Part shown: piece after piece, positions 11,780 through 25,346 of the stretch
Numbering within the stretch: position 1 is the stretch's first letter
Layout of the letters: the number at the start of each line of letters is the position of its first letter
Source of the DNA: Gadus chalcogrammus
Lineage: Eukaryota; Chordata; Actinopteri; Gadiformes; Gadidae
Assembly (NCBI RefSeq): GCF_026213295.1
Contig: NC_079420.1
Coordinates: 4,836,768 to 4,900,767, forward strand
Direction of reading: 5' to 3'
DNA length: 64,000 nt
Translations under genes and position numbers: made by a program
The notes under the pieces: generated by a model
Told to the model about the DNA's origin: nothing
Seen by the model: only the letters and a program-made list of their open reading frames with translations
Databases searched by the model: none

Positions 11780-14089
11780 TAAGATTCAGATATGATCTTC
11801 CAGTAAAGGTTCCCATTTCTGTTGGGACCTTTTTGGTGGATTCCACCGTCATCCCTATAATAAAAAAGTAATTCAGTGCAACATTCAATACGTTGTGAAG
11901 AATACTGCTGTGCTTTAGAAAAAAGCTGTCAGAAGAAACCTGTCAAAGTCGGGGGGCCTCAAAATGTGAAGGGAGAAAGTGGTTTTCCATTCCAATTCCA
12001 GTAAATGTTTTATCATTGAGATGGGTAGCGCCAGTCGATCTGGAAGTTACACCAAAGTTGTAAATCCCAAAATTCAGAGCTGGCTGAATACTGAGGGAGG
12101 CTTAAACAATAGTCTCTGGTTTCAACCAAGGCCAAAACCCATGGGCCTTGTTCACCTGGCAGCCTTCATGGTACTAAACGCTTGCATGGCTTTAAGAGGC
12201 TGGAATTGTCTGACCACTTTGCATTCCGATCCGTCTGGGATGATTATGAAGAACAAGAACCTCCATCTATCTCCTGCTAACTCGGATTCCACCTCCGTTC
12301 TCCAGTGGGACTCCCACCTGCAGCCTAAGAGAATGTGATTGGCTCTGATGTTCTGCTTCTCTTGGAGCTTATCTACATTTTGATAGGCTATTAGCCGTTC
12401 AATGCAATTCAATGTTCAAGGGTATAGCTTATTTCTTATCTTTATTTGTCTGAGTGCTTCTTCGATTCTCCCATTTATTTCAAGTGATTGGACTCCCTAT
12501 GGACGAGATTGTCTATCGATAAGGTTTGGATGTGGATGGATATGTCTTTATCTAGAGGGTTGTCAGATTGACTCTTTATGGTATCACGAGTCGGTTCTTC
12601 TAATGGGGATAAATATCAGGCCAGATGGGTCTGCACGATTTACTCAAAGAAAGTAAATGTAACAACGAAATGTACCCAGCCCTACCCTGATGCTTCTGAT
12701 ATCTTCACATCACCTCTCAATCAAGACAAAATTGGATAGTAATCCAAACATTAACAAAAGAGGGTCACAAAAAGAGACAAAACTAATTGAAAATTCAAAT
12801 AATGAAATAAAATAATACTTTATAAAATAATAATTTTCAGTGATACATATTTTGAAAAACAATTCTGACCCCGAAATTGAAAAAAAGATTCTTATTTTTT
12901 CAGAGCATTCAGTTTCATTCATTAGTGAAATTGTATCTTACATTACATTATATTACATTTATTTAGCTCACGTATTTGTTCAAAGCAACAATAGATGCCT
13001 TCAACCATGAAGATAAACCCCAAAAGTGCAAGAATTAGAGGGCATAAAATCAATAAAGTAAACTTCAGCCTCGGATATTCCTGAAGACAAAGCCACAGTG
13101 CAGTCTGTATCATGGTCCAATCAAACAGGAAGTAAACAGACCAGCCGACCACCGCCAACCACCCCTTTGATGCTCCCGAGACAAACTCCTGGGGCCCACT
13201 CTCAAACATAACCACCACACAGCAACAAAGTAAACAGCATAGATGTTGTGTTGTTTCAAACCCCACCAGTTATTGTCTGGTGTTAAAATGAAAATGGCAC
13301 TGAGGCACTCCAATAAAGGCGGGGTTGGCGCGGAGTGTGTGCAGGTTCAAGTTGCCGGACTGTTATTATGCTGGGAGAGCACAAACCTTGTGTGGCTGCC
13401 TGCACGCAACTGCACCTTTCCGTCCAGACGGTGTAAATGGCACCGTGCATCACTGGGACTTCCATTAGAGACAGGAGGTGACTGCTCACACCGGCCTTTT
13501 TGGAGCCAGCTGCTTCTGCTGCGGTTGTTGTTGTTATTTTGATGAAATGGATGTTATTCTGCCGTGTTTTTGGGTTCACCTAGGGGGCCTGTGTGTGTCT
13601 GAAACTATGAGTGATGTGGTTGAGTATAGGGGAACTCTGATAATGTCAGGCACAGAGTCAGACTAAAACGATGATTGTCCACTGATTGACTTCACACATT
13701 TTAAAGGGACAGTGAACCAAAAATCGTTATTGTTGGTTTTTAAACATGGTATATGATCTTCCACATAGTAATCTATGCCATTTCATGCCATCTCATTGTT
13801 ACTAACGAGGAACGAGGTGTAAAATCAAATGTCTTTGCCCATCACTTTAAAGTGCATCCTATATGCTACCTGGGTGAAGTGGTCATAGTTTCCCAATATT
13901 CTAGAAGGTTCCCCCCTCCCGACTCACCAATATGGACGCCAGGTCTACACTACCTCGTCTCTTTCCTTTGCGGTCACCTATGTTGTGTGTCAGTCAGTGC
14001 GACTGGAATAGGGAACTACTCTTAGGATGTTTGACCAACCCAACCCTGGTGGCTCAGTGAATGATTGATGGATTTATCACATTGAGTCA

Positions 14090-14158
14090 TTTGGTGTGTG
14101 CGTGCGTGCGTGCGTGCGTGTGTGTGTGCGTGCGTGCCGGCATGTGTGCGTGCGTGCC
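14090..14158. repeat. (TGCG)n-rich tract
   Basis: GTGTGTGCGTGCGTGCGTGC and variants, mildly interrupted. Confidence 0.85.
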
Positions 14159-15490
14159 AAATGGAGCGAGACTCAAAAGGCCTGCTAAGCCTAGCAGTAT
14201 TAGTATCAGGCTAATCCACCGTTGTCCACCCCACAGCCACGCGATGGGGGACACTGCTAACAACAGATGCACAGCAGTCACCTTTGGAATCAATAACAAC
14301 CAACCGTAATAAAGAGACTGCATTACATCTGGCCTCTCTGGTACCCAACACCAGATGAGCTGCGCCCACGGTTCACGGATTTGATCCTTCTGTGCTCATC
14401 TTTTTCGACGGATCTTGTTGACGGAGCTTATTGGCTCATTACACCCCCCCGTCCCTCCCCCCTCCCCTCTCCCCTCCCCCCGCCCGAGGCCTCATGAGAT
14501 GACTATTGCTATTTTTATCCCAGGCATCCGCCTTTAATGAATATTAATGTAGGGCTGCTTTTTAAGATATGATCCCCAAACCCAAGGAAGCTATGTGCTA
14601 TTTTTGATTAGGCGCGTGCGTGTGTGCGTGTGTCTGTGTGGCTAACAATGGGCTAGTTACGAAGACCTGGCGGTAAAGAGAAGACCACTACTCGTGGGTA
14701 AACCAGGGGATGCCTTGATAATTATAAGCCAAGGCAAGGTCATGCATAATATGATCTCGATCTCATTGATTTCATCAGACACCCTCCAAGTGGGGTGACG
14801 ATGAATGCACTCTTCAGAACAAACTCAGTACTAACACGATATTGTCAAACCCGCGTCGGTCGGAGGTGATGTTTGTACCATCACACCGGGGCCCCGGTGT
14901 CTCTGTTCCAGGACAGCAGCGTCTCTGTCCCGGGCGACAGGAACGCTTGCAACACAACGCCTTGGCCCAACGTGCCATCAGATCTGATCTGTGCACCGGA
15001 GCGCATCGCGGGGAACAATGACACTCTTTGAGCAAGTGCAGCGTCGCCTTCGGCAAAATAACTTAACACCCTCTTCTGTTTCTTTTGCTTCTTGTTCTGA
15101 TCCCCCCCCACCCCGCACACCCCACCTCCCTCCCTCTCCCTCCTGTGAATCTCTGTGTTTGTTATGATTCACTCTCTGTAGGTCAGAGACGAAGGCACAC
15201 CGCAGGAGCTAGAGCAGCAACTGGTGTCTCTGCTGGGCGCTCCTTCCGTCTGTACCTCCTGATTCATCGCACCGTGAGTCCAGCCCTACTCTTTCTTAGC
15301 GTGTGTGCGTGTGCGTGTGTGTGTTAACCAATCATAGTCAGTTAACAACACAACTGCAATTACTTGCGTGTCTAGGGTGCTTTTTTCAAAGCTGATGTTA
15401 TGTAGAGCGTGTCCACATGATGAGAAACCAAATCAAACCGGGTTATTAATTATTATATTTGTTTTTTCAGTTCAAGGCATACACTTTTGG

Positions 15491-15529
15491 AACACACACA
15501 CCTACACACACACAAACACACCTACACAC

Positions 15530-15612
<83 letters not shown>
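15491..15612. repeat. (CA)n microsatellite
   Basis: Interrupted at first, then uninterrupted CA from 15532 to 15612. Confidence 0.97.
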
Positions 15613-15613
<1 letters not shown>

Positions 15614-15719
15614 CACACTGAGCAGAATGTTCACGGATCTATCTTTAACAGTCTTTCATTTTCTCCTCTTACGCAATCTGACAGCTTCGCAATTAACCCA
15701 AAGTTGGCAGTAGACTTCT

Positions 15720-15835
<116 letters not shown>

Positions 15836-16271
15836 CAGCCAAAGAAAAGATGGAAACCTAAGCTCTGAAATCATATTAGTTGATCATACTAAGTGTGCCA
15901 TGCCTTGCTAGACACTTGACGGATGGGTGGATGGATAGATAATCCATCATTGTTCCATCCAAATTTGCTTCATAGTTATCGCACTGGTCTGCTGACAAGA
16001 CCCGTCCAGCTGTAACGTTATTTTTCCTTCTATTTCTAATCACATAGTTTGAATTTTTCTGTGGTCTATGATGTAATCATAATCCTGATTTGACTGACTT
16101 GCTCAATGGGTCTTATTCACCCAGGGGTAACTTGGTTGTTAAATCAAGCTGGGTGGGGGGACTTTACTGAATGCTGCTAGCGTTTAAAGCTAAGATGGCC
16201 GCTTGGTGAATATGAATATATATGGCTCTCTGAAACGAAGGGAAGAGCTACAATTTGTGTTGGTCAATCCC

Positions 16272-16401
<130 letters not shown>

Positions 16402-17311
16402 ATGCTTGTGTACGCACGCACACACGAGCGTACATTGGAAAGGATTGTAGGAAACAGAACCCATGCTATAGTTTCGCTCAACCTTTGTACAGCCAGAGAC
16501 AAAAAGCGTTCCTTTTCCTCCTCAACCTGGGCTTCCCCCCTGGCCGTGTTTTGTCTGCGGAGGTGCGCTCCTTCCTGCTCCCGACCCAGGGCCGGCTGCG
16601 TGGCCTAGGCCTCTGTCCTCGGACCAGGACACCTCGGCTCTGTTTGGGTTTCTCCTGTCTGCAGACTTGTTGTCTCCAATTGTCTTTCTGCTCCTTATTG
16701 ATGGTGGGAACACAGGGTCGCTGTGTGTGTGTGATGTGTTGTGAATTCCTACTGGTTGTGTTTGACTCTGTGGCTATTTGTGGGGCTTTGCTTATTCACA
16801 GGAAGCCAGAGGGTTCATCTGTAGGGCTGTGGAGCTTATGATTCAGTCGTTAGTATTTAATCTTATTGAGTCATCGAGCTGAGGGTTTTGTTGACATGAC
16901 TAACAGTGAATACGTGTAATTAGTCGACACATGGGATTGGGAGCAGGAAGGAGGTTTGTGATATGCGTACAGGTACAAATTTGAACAGTCCTTTCTGGCT
17001 GGGAGTTGACCACTCTTGTAACTCCACTATTCTGGACCGTATTATCTGGGTAAAGAAGGGACCTTTCCCGGTGGGGATGAAAGCACCACAGCATTCATAT
17101 CTAGGCATATGCAAATTGTTTACATAAAGTAGCAATAACTTTGATGATCATAAATGGGCCAGGGCCCATGCAGAGAGCAGCAGCGTTTTCACCTCTAGCG
17201 CCTGCTGAAATTCTCTCTCTGTTGTTTCACCTTTTTTATTTTTTTGGTAGCGTTGATTTAATTATACCCGCCGCCAGGATCAATTTCACACGCGTGTAGC
17301 TCAGCGAGCGT

Positions 17312-17726
17312 GGAGGAGGAGGGGGAGGAGGAGGAGGGGAAAGGAGAGGGGCGGAGTAGTAGGAGTTGAAGAGAGGGGGATGAGAAGGAGGGAGGGGGAG
17401 GAGGAGGAGAAGGAGAAGGAAGAAGGAGGAGGAGAGGGGAGGAGGAGAGGGGAGGAGTAGTAGGAGTTGAAGAGAGGGGGATGAGAAGGAGGGAGGAGGT
17501 GAAGGAAAGAGGAGGAGGAGGAGAAGGAGAGGCAGAGGCAGGAGAAGGAAGGGGGAGGAGGAGGAGGAGGGGGGGAAGGAGAGGGGGATGAGAAGGAGGG
17601 AGAAGGAGAGGCAGGAGAATGAAGGGGGGGAGGAGGAGGAGAGAGGGGAAGGAGAGGCAGGAGAAGGAGAGGGGAGGAGGGGGAGAAGAGGTAGAATGGA
17701 GAGGTAGAAGAGGTAGAGTGAATCAT
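17312..17726 (+). repeat. Long polypurine tract with internal repeats
   Basis: About 415 bases are nearly all A and G on the + strand. A block containing GGAGTAGTAGGAGTTGAAGA, then GGGGGATGAGAAGGAGGGAG, occurs around 17351-17400 and again around 17452-17496, with GGGATGAGAAGGAGGGAG a third time near 17585. A second purine-rich stretch follows at 17770-17865. Long reading frames on the minus strand here are low-complexity artefacts. Confidence 0.9.
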
Positions 17727-18601
17727 AGAATGGATCCGCTTCGGGGCAGCAATGCTGAAGTTTGGCGTCGCGGACGGTAAAGAAGAGGAAAGGCGGAGGA
17801 AAATGGGAGCGACGGAAAGGAGGGAGGAAGAGGAGGGAAGATGAGGAGGAGGAGTGCAACGAGAAGCGGTTATCCGGATACAATGTGCTGCTCCTGACTT
17901 TTTTTTTTAACCACAAAGCGCTGTTGAAAGATGGAGTCAGCTCTTTCACGTCCCACCTGTGCATCCCGACAGGAAGTAGCAGCCCGGTCGCCCTTCCTGT
18001 CGTCTCCGCTTCCCACTTCCCATACTTCTCTGTATCGATCGCTTCGGCTGCGATCGTTTGTCGTTTTGTTTGTTTTGCTCTCGGCTGTTTGGAGTGAGAG
18101 TGTGTGTGTGTGTGTGTGTGTGGGGGGGAGGTGGTTCCATTTCCGCGACTAGGATGATGATGAGGCTGTCGAAGATGTAGTGGCACTTTGATCACATGGT
18201 CGATTGCTGGCGTCATCTCTTCGAACCCCCTTCCCCCGACAACCTCTTTACCGTCACTCCTCAACCCGCCCCGGCCGGCCGGGCCAGAAACAGCGGCCCC
18301 GTAGCCGTAGATGGTCACACTCTAGCGGATCACACCAAGTCAGCTGCTAGAGGCTTTCCTGGAAAGAGCTGCAGGGACTTTTAGAAGCTGGACGAATCCT
18401 AGCGTTTACTTTGGTCGTATTTAATAGTGCCTTATACGTGTGTTCGACAAAAGAGCCAGCATACTTAGTCAGACACACATAATCAGAATACTGGTCGCTT
18501 GCTGCAACCATTGCTTTGCCACTGCTAGTATGGGAACTGTTCATTTGAGTGATTTCACACGCTTCATTTTTTCTAGTCTACATGAAAGTGATGTAAAACC
18601 C

Positions 18602-18844
<243 letters not shown>

Positions 18845-19356
18845 AGCTTAAGGCCGCCAGTCCTTCCCCTATAGAATTAGTTGGTGGTAGATGATGGTCT
18901 CCAGAATAAACTAGGCCATGTTTCACCAAGAGCTTTCGTTCTGTCTTGAAGCTTACTTATCCTATATATTTGCCCACGGGCTCCTCAGTAAAGCTTACAG
19001 AGGTCTATGTAAGGAGTTTATTATCCAGTTCTAGTGTATGCAAACCTATATACTGCAACATTACCTAGATGTGTGACGATTCTTCTTCTTTTCGTGTCTT
19101 TGAAGCGGGTTGGTTATATGATGTTTCCCATTTCTTTACCCAGTCTTTTGGACACTGCAAGATCATTTCAGCTGCACTGGTTTGGTAGTAGGGGGCAGAC
19201 AAGGCAGTGCTGCGTTGTATGGTCCTCTACTCCACGTTCACAAGTGGTTTTGTGAGTGTGTGACGATGACTTTGATTCTAATAGTATGTTCTTTTCTTTT
19301 TTTATTATTTTACTATTAGAGTCATTGAGCAGATGCTTTTAGCCAGAGGTGGGGGG

Positions 19357-19408
19357 TGTGTGTGTGTGTGTGTGTGCGTGTGCGTGTGTGTGTGTGTGTG
19401 CGCGCGCA
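19357..19408. repeat. (TG)n with GCGCGC end
   Basis: Preceded at 19310-19340 by a fragment (GAGCAGATGCTTTTAGCC) of a common teleost repeat. Confidence 0.85.
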
Positions 19409-19699
19409 TCCTCCAGGTGCCAAACCGCAGAAGTGGTGAAACAGTAAATCTAACACATTCTAGATCTTTCTCTACGTTCGTCTCCAGGATTGCTCCTGGC
19501 AACTCGTTCCTTCCTCAAAGTTATTGACCAAGACATTTGGACCAACCCCCCCCCCCCATGCTTCTGACCTCACTCTCATGGTGTCAATGAGGTCATTGAA
19601 GCCCTCCCGTGGAGACCTTGTACGGTCAACACTCCTCTAGAGCCTCGATGGAGAAACTCAAGTGGCAAGAGTGTAAAAAAGGACCTCAGTTAACCTCAG

Positions 19700-19775
19700 G
19701 GTAGGTTTCAGGGTCCCCCCGCCTGATAGGTTTCAGGGTCCCCCCGGTCTGATAGGTTCCAGGGTCCCCCCGTCT
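19700..19775 (+). repeat. 25-26-bp minisatellite, three copies
   Basis: The unit ATAGGTTTCAGGGTCCCCCC plus SSYCTG repeats three times with small differences. Confidence 0.85.
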
Positions 19776-22027
19776 GTTTTCACTCAGAGACCCTCACAAA
19801 CGTGGCCTCAGTGGGCGTTGACGTTGCCAGGGTTAATCCTCACCGGGTTGGATCAAATTTAAGTTCTTGAGTGTGGATTTACAGATGGTATATAATTGTC
19901 ACCTTTATGGATATTTATATGAATTCAATTGTTCCTCAAGTTAGAAACGATGTGGGTCATCTGTCACCGCCACTTACTGCTACCTCCCTGGTCGGAGACC
20001 AGGGGTCAATCCTTCTGGAAGCACAGGGGTGTTTGAATTAGTTTGAATGTTCGGCGGCTCCGCCGGTCAATGCTCTGTGTGGCCCGAATCTGTTTCCAAT
20101 ATGGCATTAGTGCTTTTATTGGGGGGGGGGTTTGTGTATGCTGACAGGTTTATGGTAGAAACCTAAAAATGCAATTTGAGAGCCCTCATGCAAAGATCAT
20201 CATAAAGTCACAGTAATGTTGATTGTCTCCCTCACCGTCTTCGATTTAAAGACATTTCTTTAGTAGGGCGATGATTCATACTGAGTTTCCTTCCCTGTAG
20301 TGTGGCCGTTTAAAGCTAAGAGGAGATAGCATTTAGGCTCCCAGATGATATCTAGTAGTAGTAAGTCGTAACAGGGTCCCTAATTTCTGCATTTCTATCT
20401 TCTGTATGGATTCCCCAGCTGACCAGACGCAACATTTCTCTGTTTTGAATGAAGCATGTCATGTTCAAGTCGTGCGAGATGAAAGGAATATAATATCCAA
20501 TGAAGAAAGACTGCAGAGAATCGATGACATGGTTAACTTTAAAGACGGAACATTTTCCTGAGGTGGGGGCATTAAAAGATGCACGTTTTGTGAGCGAGGG
20601 CCTAGAAATAGCCCATAATAACAAACATCAAACAACATCCCATAGGAAAAAAAGCCAACGTCTCTGCATTTAATAGAAAAAAAAGCTTCATCACATACTT
20701 TCCCAGTGGTGTGTGCATGTGTGTGTATTTGTGCGCGCATGTGTGTTATTGTTCTCGTGTCTGTGTTTATGTGTACATGTCTGCTGTGTGTATGTGTGTG
20801 TCTCCTGGGTATGTGGTTGTGGGAGCGGGGGCGGGATCTTTGCAGGCCTTCTTCCCAGTCCTGATTGGTCCTTCCCGGTGTCACCTCCCAGAGTGATTGT
20901 GCAATCCGCCACTCTGGAATGCGAACTTGCTGTCCTTTTTTCTTTTCTTTTTTTCTGTTTGTCATGTTTGTTTGTTTTATACTGTCACTGCTACGGCGTC
21001 GAATGGAAATTGTGCCTTAGAGTAACATCACATGGATGAAAGAAACAACAGCGTATTCGGGTCCCTCTAACTGAAACTCTGCTGTGTGAATTATCTGAGT
21101 CCCTTCTTTCTGTTATTTATGCTACTGTTATTTATTAGGAAATGTCTACCCCTGTAATGTTTTTTCCTTCTCCGTATACGTCATACCTCTCTCTTGCTCT
21201 CGCTCTAAAACGTGTCCCTATCTCGTCCTCCGCATCTGTTGTCTTTTTTTGCGCTCTGATAAACTTCCACTTCCTAACCCATTATCTTTTCATTTCTCCG
21301 GAGAAGATGATAGTTTATGCAGTCGTGGAGCCTGGCGAGTGTTACGCAAGCGGACTGTTTGCCTGACGCCAAAGAATGTTCTGTTTGAGTGATTGATGGG
21401 GTTGGATGAGGGGGAAGGAGTCAAAGGAAGGGGGAGAATCGCAGAATAAGAGTTTAAATTGTCTCGGATTTAGACTCGGACAGCTGCTTAAAGATGCATC
21501 AAATAAAGGGCGCTTTTATTGTGACAGAACCCGTTGCTTCTTCTGCTTTGAAATGTTACCGACTTCAAATGACTAGGGAGAGGCAAAGAAATCAGAAGTA
21601 TAACGGCGCCCGTCCGATTAATGGACTTGCTTCAGAGTAGTTGTTTTTATTGGACTAATCGTAGTAATTGCCGTGTCTGAGAGGCCTCTGGAATGCTTTT
21701 GGCCTTTAAAAACGATAGAGCTCTACTGAAGAACTCCTTGAACTTCTGGCCATAGCCTAATTGGTCTGGAGGTTGATGATTGAAACTCAGTGTTGGGGAG
21801 AGTGCAGTGCGTTGAGGGTGTCCTTTATGGCTCCATACATTATTCGTAGGTAAAGTTTAAAGCACGGGAAGAGGGGCCCGCTATTAATGAGGTTGTTTAG
21901 CTGACAGGTTAATCGCCGCTCTTCGTCAACGCCAGCGCTACAAAAGCCTTAATAGACGACTTTGAGTTTGCTCAGCGCAGACCAGAGACCTTAAAACAAC
22001 TAGAGCTGGCCTAGAGGAGTTGGCTTC

Positions 22028-22031
<4 letters not shown>

Positions 22032-22068
<37 letters not shown>

Positions 22069-22075
22069 GGGGGGG
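22032..22075. repeat. (GT)17 then G10
   Basis: Simple repeat followed by a homopolymer. Confidence 0.95.
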
Positions 22076-22202
22076 TGCCCGCTCCCTTCTGCATGGTCGT
22101 GTTTACTCTGCGGTCTCTCTTGGTCCACATGTTGCTTATTGTGATGCTTATCGCACTTTATCCTTCTAATCCAAGATTCTGAGTCACACACACGCCAATG
22201 CA

Positions 22203-22247
22203 CAAACACACACACACACACACCTACACACAGTCACACACGCACAG

Positions 22248-22309
<62 letters not shown>
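22203..22309. repeat. (CA)n microsatellite
   Basis: Interrupted to 22249, then uninterrupted CA to 22309, directly abutting a MITE fragment. Confidence 0.95.
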
Positions 22310-22311
<2 letters not shown>

Positions 22312-22315
22312 GTCA

Positions 22316-22392
22316 TATAATCGTTTGAATGATCGGAATTTCAATATTGACCATAATAATCGTGATTATGAGTTTCCCATAATCTAGCAGCT
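22316..22392. mobile_element. Right-end fragment of the hAT-like MITE
   Basis: ATTTCAATATTGACC, ATAATCGTGATTATGA and TTTCCCATAATC match the right end of the element at 10885-11224 in the same orientation, ending AGCAGCTCAC. The left part is missing and replaced by a CA repeat. Confidence 0.7.
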
Positions 22393-24052
22393 CACGCACA
22401 CGCACACGCACACGCCCAGCCACTTAGAAGCGTGTGTCACATCACAGCTGATACAGTCCATTGCACTCTGCCGGCCTCTTGTATATCATCCATATTGATG
22501 ACCCATTGGCAAGCCCTCCGTGCATCCTAATCATGTGGGCGATGTGAAATGGCCTGGATAAGTATGCTGGCTGTGATGAATGCCCTTTCTGTCCGCTTCT
22601 ATTTTGGCTGGCTGGCCGTGGACCTCTCCAATGACTTGCAGAAATTGCAGTCGCATTCTTCTGTGGTTGGTGATCAATGTTTGGTATTTAGTATTAGGAT
22701 GCATCAGTGGTTTCATTGATGAGGCTAGCAGTGGCTCACAGTCACTAAATGGACTCTCTCTTTCTCTGGCGGGTGGGACACATGTTTATTTATGCCTCGT
22801 TAGGTAGAATCGATCCGTGTCACCGATAAATGTTATTATAATATGTTGCATATTTTACCTATTCTAGGGATCCAAATCCCCTTTGGTTGGAGGCATGGCC
22901 ATTGGCTGAACTCCATTATTGTCAAATCAATGTTTCAGTTCAGTGAAAGGCCATCATACTTAGAGTAATGGAGGTAGTATGGATCCACTATGAAACCATA
23001 GCATGCTGTCCCTCTCTATTGCGTAACGCTGTGTTGAACCTTTATGGACATAAAATGTTCTTCTAATGGTAAAGAAGGATAAGGCTACTTTGTAGTCACG
23101 GGTACTTGAGGAGTTTGAATCGGTTATTGTTTTTTCCCCACTGTTGCCTTAGTGCATAGTACATACATAGTCTCTCCTACGTTTGTCATTTCAGAGGTGA
23201 ATGGATCTGTTTCCCTTTAACGTATTGGCCATTTAATGGCTTTAAATGTAATCCTGCTGGCCTCGCACCCGAAGATTAATAACCTGTGAACATCGGCAAC
23301 ATCCGAAACAATTCGCAAACCAAACAGCATGTCTTGTGGGGGATATGGGCTCAGAGCGAATCCATTAACAACAATGGAGCGTCTGACGTTTGTGGACAGG
23401 TGTTTTATCTGAACCAATTCTTCTCAGTGTTGTCTATAATTTATAGTGTGCTTTGGGTATGTTATGGAAACATTCCCGTCCGAGCAGACCTTGAACGTGA
23501 GCTTGGCAGGTTGTTTTACTGTTGCGGGGGAAAAGCGTTTTCCCAGAGAGCGACAGCTTTTCGAAGCAGAAACCACCTTTTCCCTTTTCGGTTTCCACGC
23601 GTTCATTCGATTTTCTCTCTCACTTTGAGGGATGTCACAACATTATGGCACTCAGACATGGAGGCAGAAGTACAGGACCCGTAGCAAAGCCTTACCCTTC
23701 ACTGCACTACAGAGAACGGGTTGATTCCCAAGCTGGTGACCGGGTTTGCTTTAAGAACGTCCATAATGGTCCATGTGGTCCATTATACAGCTATACAGCT
23801 CTAGAAGTATAATGCCTGGTTTTGTGGTAACAACAGCTACAGATGACTTGTCATTGTCAAATACGGAAAGCTGTCCAGTCCAGTCCCTTTTATTTTAATC
23901 CAATATCGTTCATGGACTCTGTTTTTCCCATTTTCGTCTCCATTATATCCACCTCAATTATTCTGTCCTTCTCTCGGCTTCGAGCCAAATGTAATGGCGT
24001 CCAGCCTAAGGGAGTTTACCAGATCTGTGTAATTATTCAATGCACAGATAAT

Positions 24053-24270
24053 GGAGCTCACCAGGTTCCTATAATGTACAGTAAACTGAGCTAACCAGGT
24101 CTCTATAATGTACAGTAAATGGAGCTCCCCAGATCTGTATAATGTTCAGTAAACTGAGCTCCCCAGATCTGTATAATGTTTAGTAAACTGAGCTCCCCAG
24201 ATCTGTATAATGTTCAGTAAACTGAGCTCCCCAGATCTGTATAATGTACAGTAAACGGAGCTCAATAGAT
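24053..24270 (+). repeat. 34-bp minisatellite, about 6.5 copies
   Basis: The unit begins GAGCTCCCCAGATCTGTATA and continues ATGTTCAGTAAACT. Central copies are nearly identical, while the outer copies are diverged (ACCAGG in place of CCCAGATC). A further decayed copy lies at 24010-24050. Confidence 0.9.
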
Positions 24271-25176
24271 CTATATTTTTCAAGAAATGAATACCTGGCA
24301 TGTGATGTGAAGTGTTGTTATTGTGTAGTATCAGATTGTAGTTGCTGGAATCGGCAGGGACCTCACTAAACGATACTACAGCGATCGTGAGTGCCGCACC
24401 ACATATATTGCGATTCAACAAATATTTCAACTGTGTAAAAAGTGTGATGTCGGCGTGATACACATTTTGCTTTGTGCGATTTGTATTTTGTGTGGTTTAT
24501 GTATAGGTTTAACGTTGGTTCGGGTTTCACAGGACCTCATTGATTCTTCATTGAATGCTGTCAAACCGAACATAGTTGAATACTATGACTAACATAATGC
24601 GGATAAAGCAAAGGGACTACATTTGGACCAGATTACATTGACGAGATTACATTGACCTTTCTTTTTTTTTTGTCAATTTAGCAAAATATTGCGGGATCAA
24701 ATAATCGTTATACTTGCATGAATCAAATTTATTTAATGTGTATATATATATGAGATTGTGGATCTGCTCCCAGATGATAGGAGATGATGAACTGGCGTGC
24801 CATGAATGTGCAGATTAGTTTTGGGTTGTTTTTGGAGGCTCGTTCAGCTGCCCATGAATCACTTTGTGATGGGCCACCTGTTAGCCTGGGTAACTCTGCA
24901 CCAGCATCATTAGATATCTGATAAGCCTGATGTGTGAGCCAAACCCTGCCCCCAGTGTCTTTTAGATGTGATCATCAAAAATGTGGAAAAACTAGTTTCA
25001 GGGTTTAGCTCTGGTTGTTCACAAGAGTATCGTTAAATATCCCCTTGCTGTAAAGGGGGTCGAGTTTTTCTAATCTACGGCAACCTATCAAGACGGACAG
25101 ACAGAACCACAAATCTCCCAACAGACATTTTGATACTCTGCTCTCCCTGTTTCAAGATCAATTTAATGAACACGAG

Positions 25177-25346
<170 letters not shown>

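Noticed and set aside
16510..16720. GC-rich stretch at 16.5-16.7 kb as a coding exon
   Set aside because: No consistent frame, splice pair or recognisable protein was found.
17236..18318. 360-codon minus-strand frame rich in Ser, Pro and Leu
   Set aside because: It is the translation of the polypurine tract and has no domain-like sequence.
24010..24270. Regular 34-bp repeats as a CRISPR-like array
   Set aside because: The units are directly adjacent with no unique spacers, and the genome is vertebrate.
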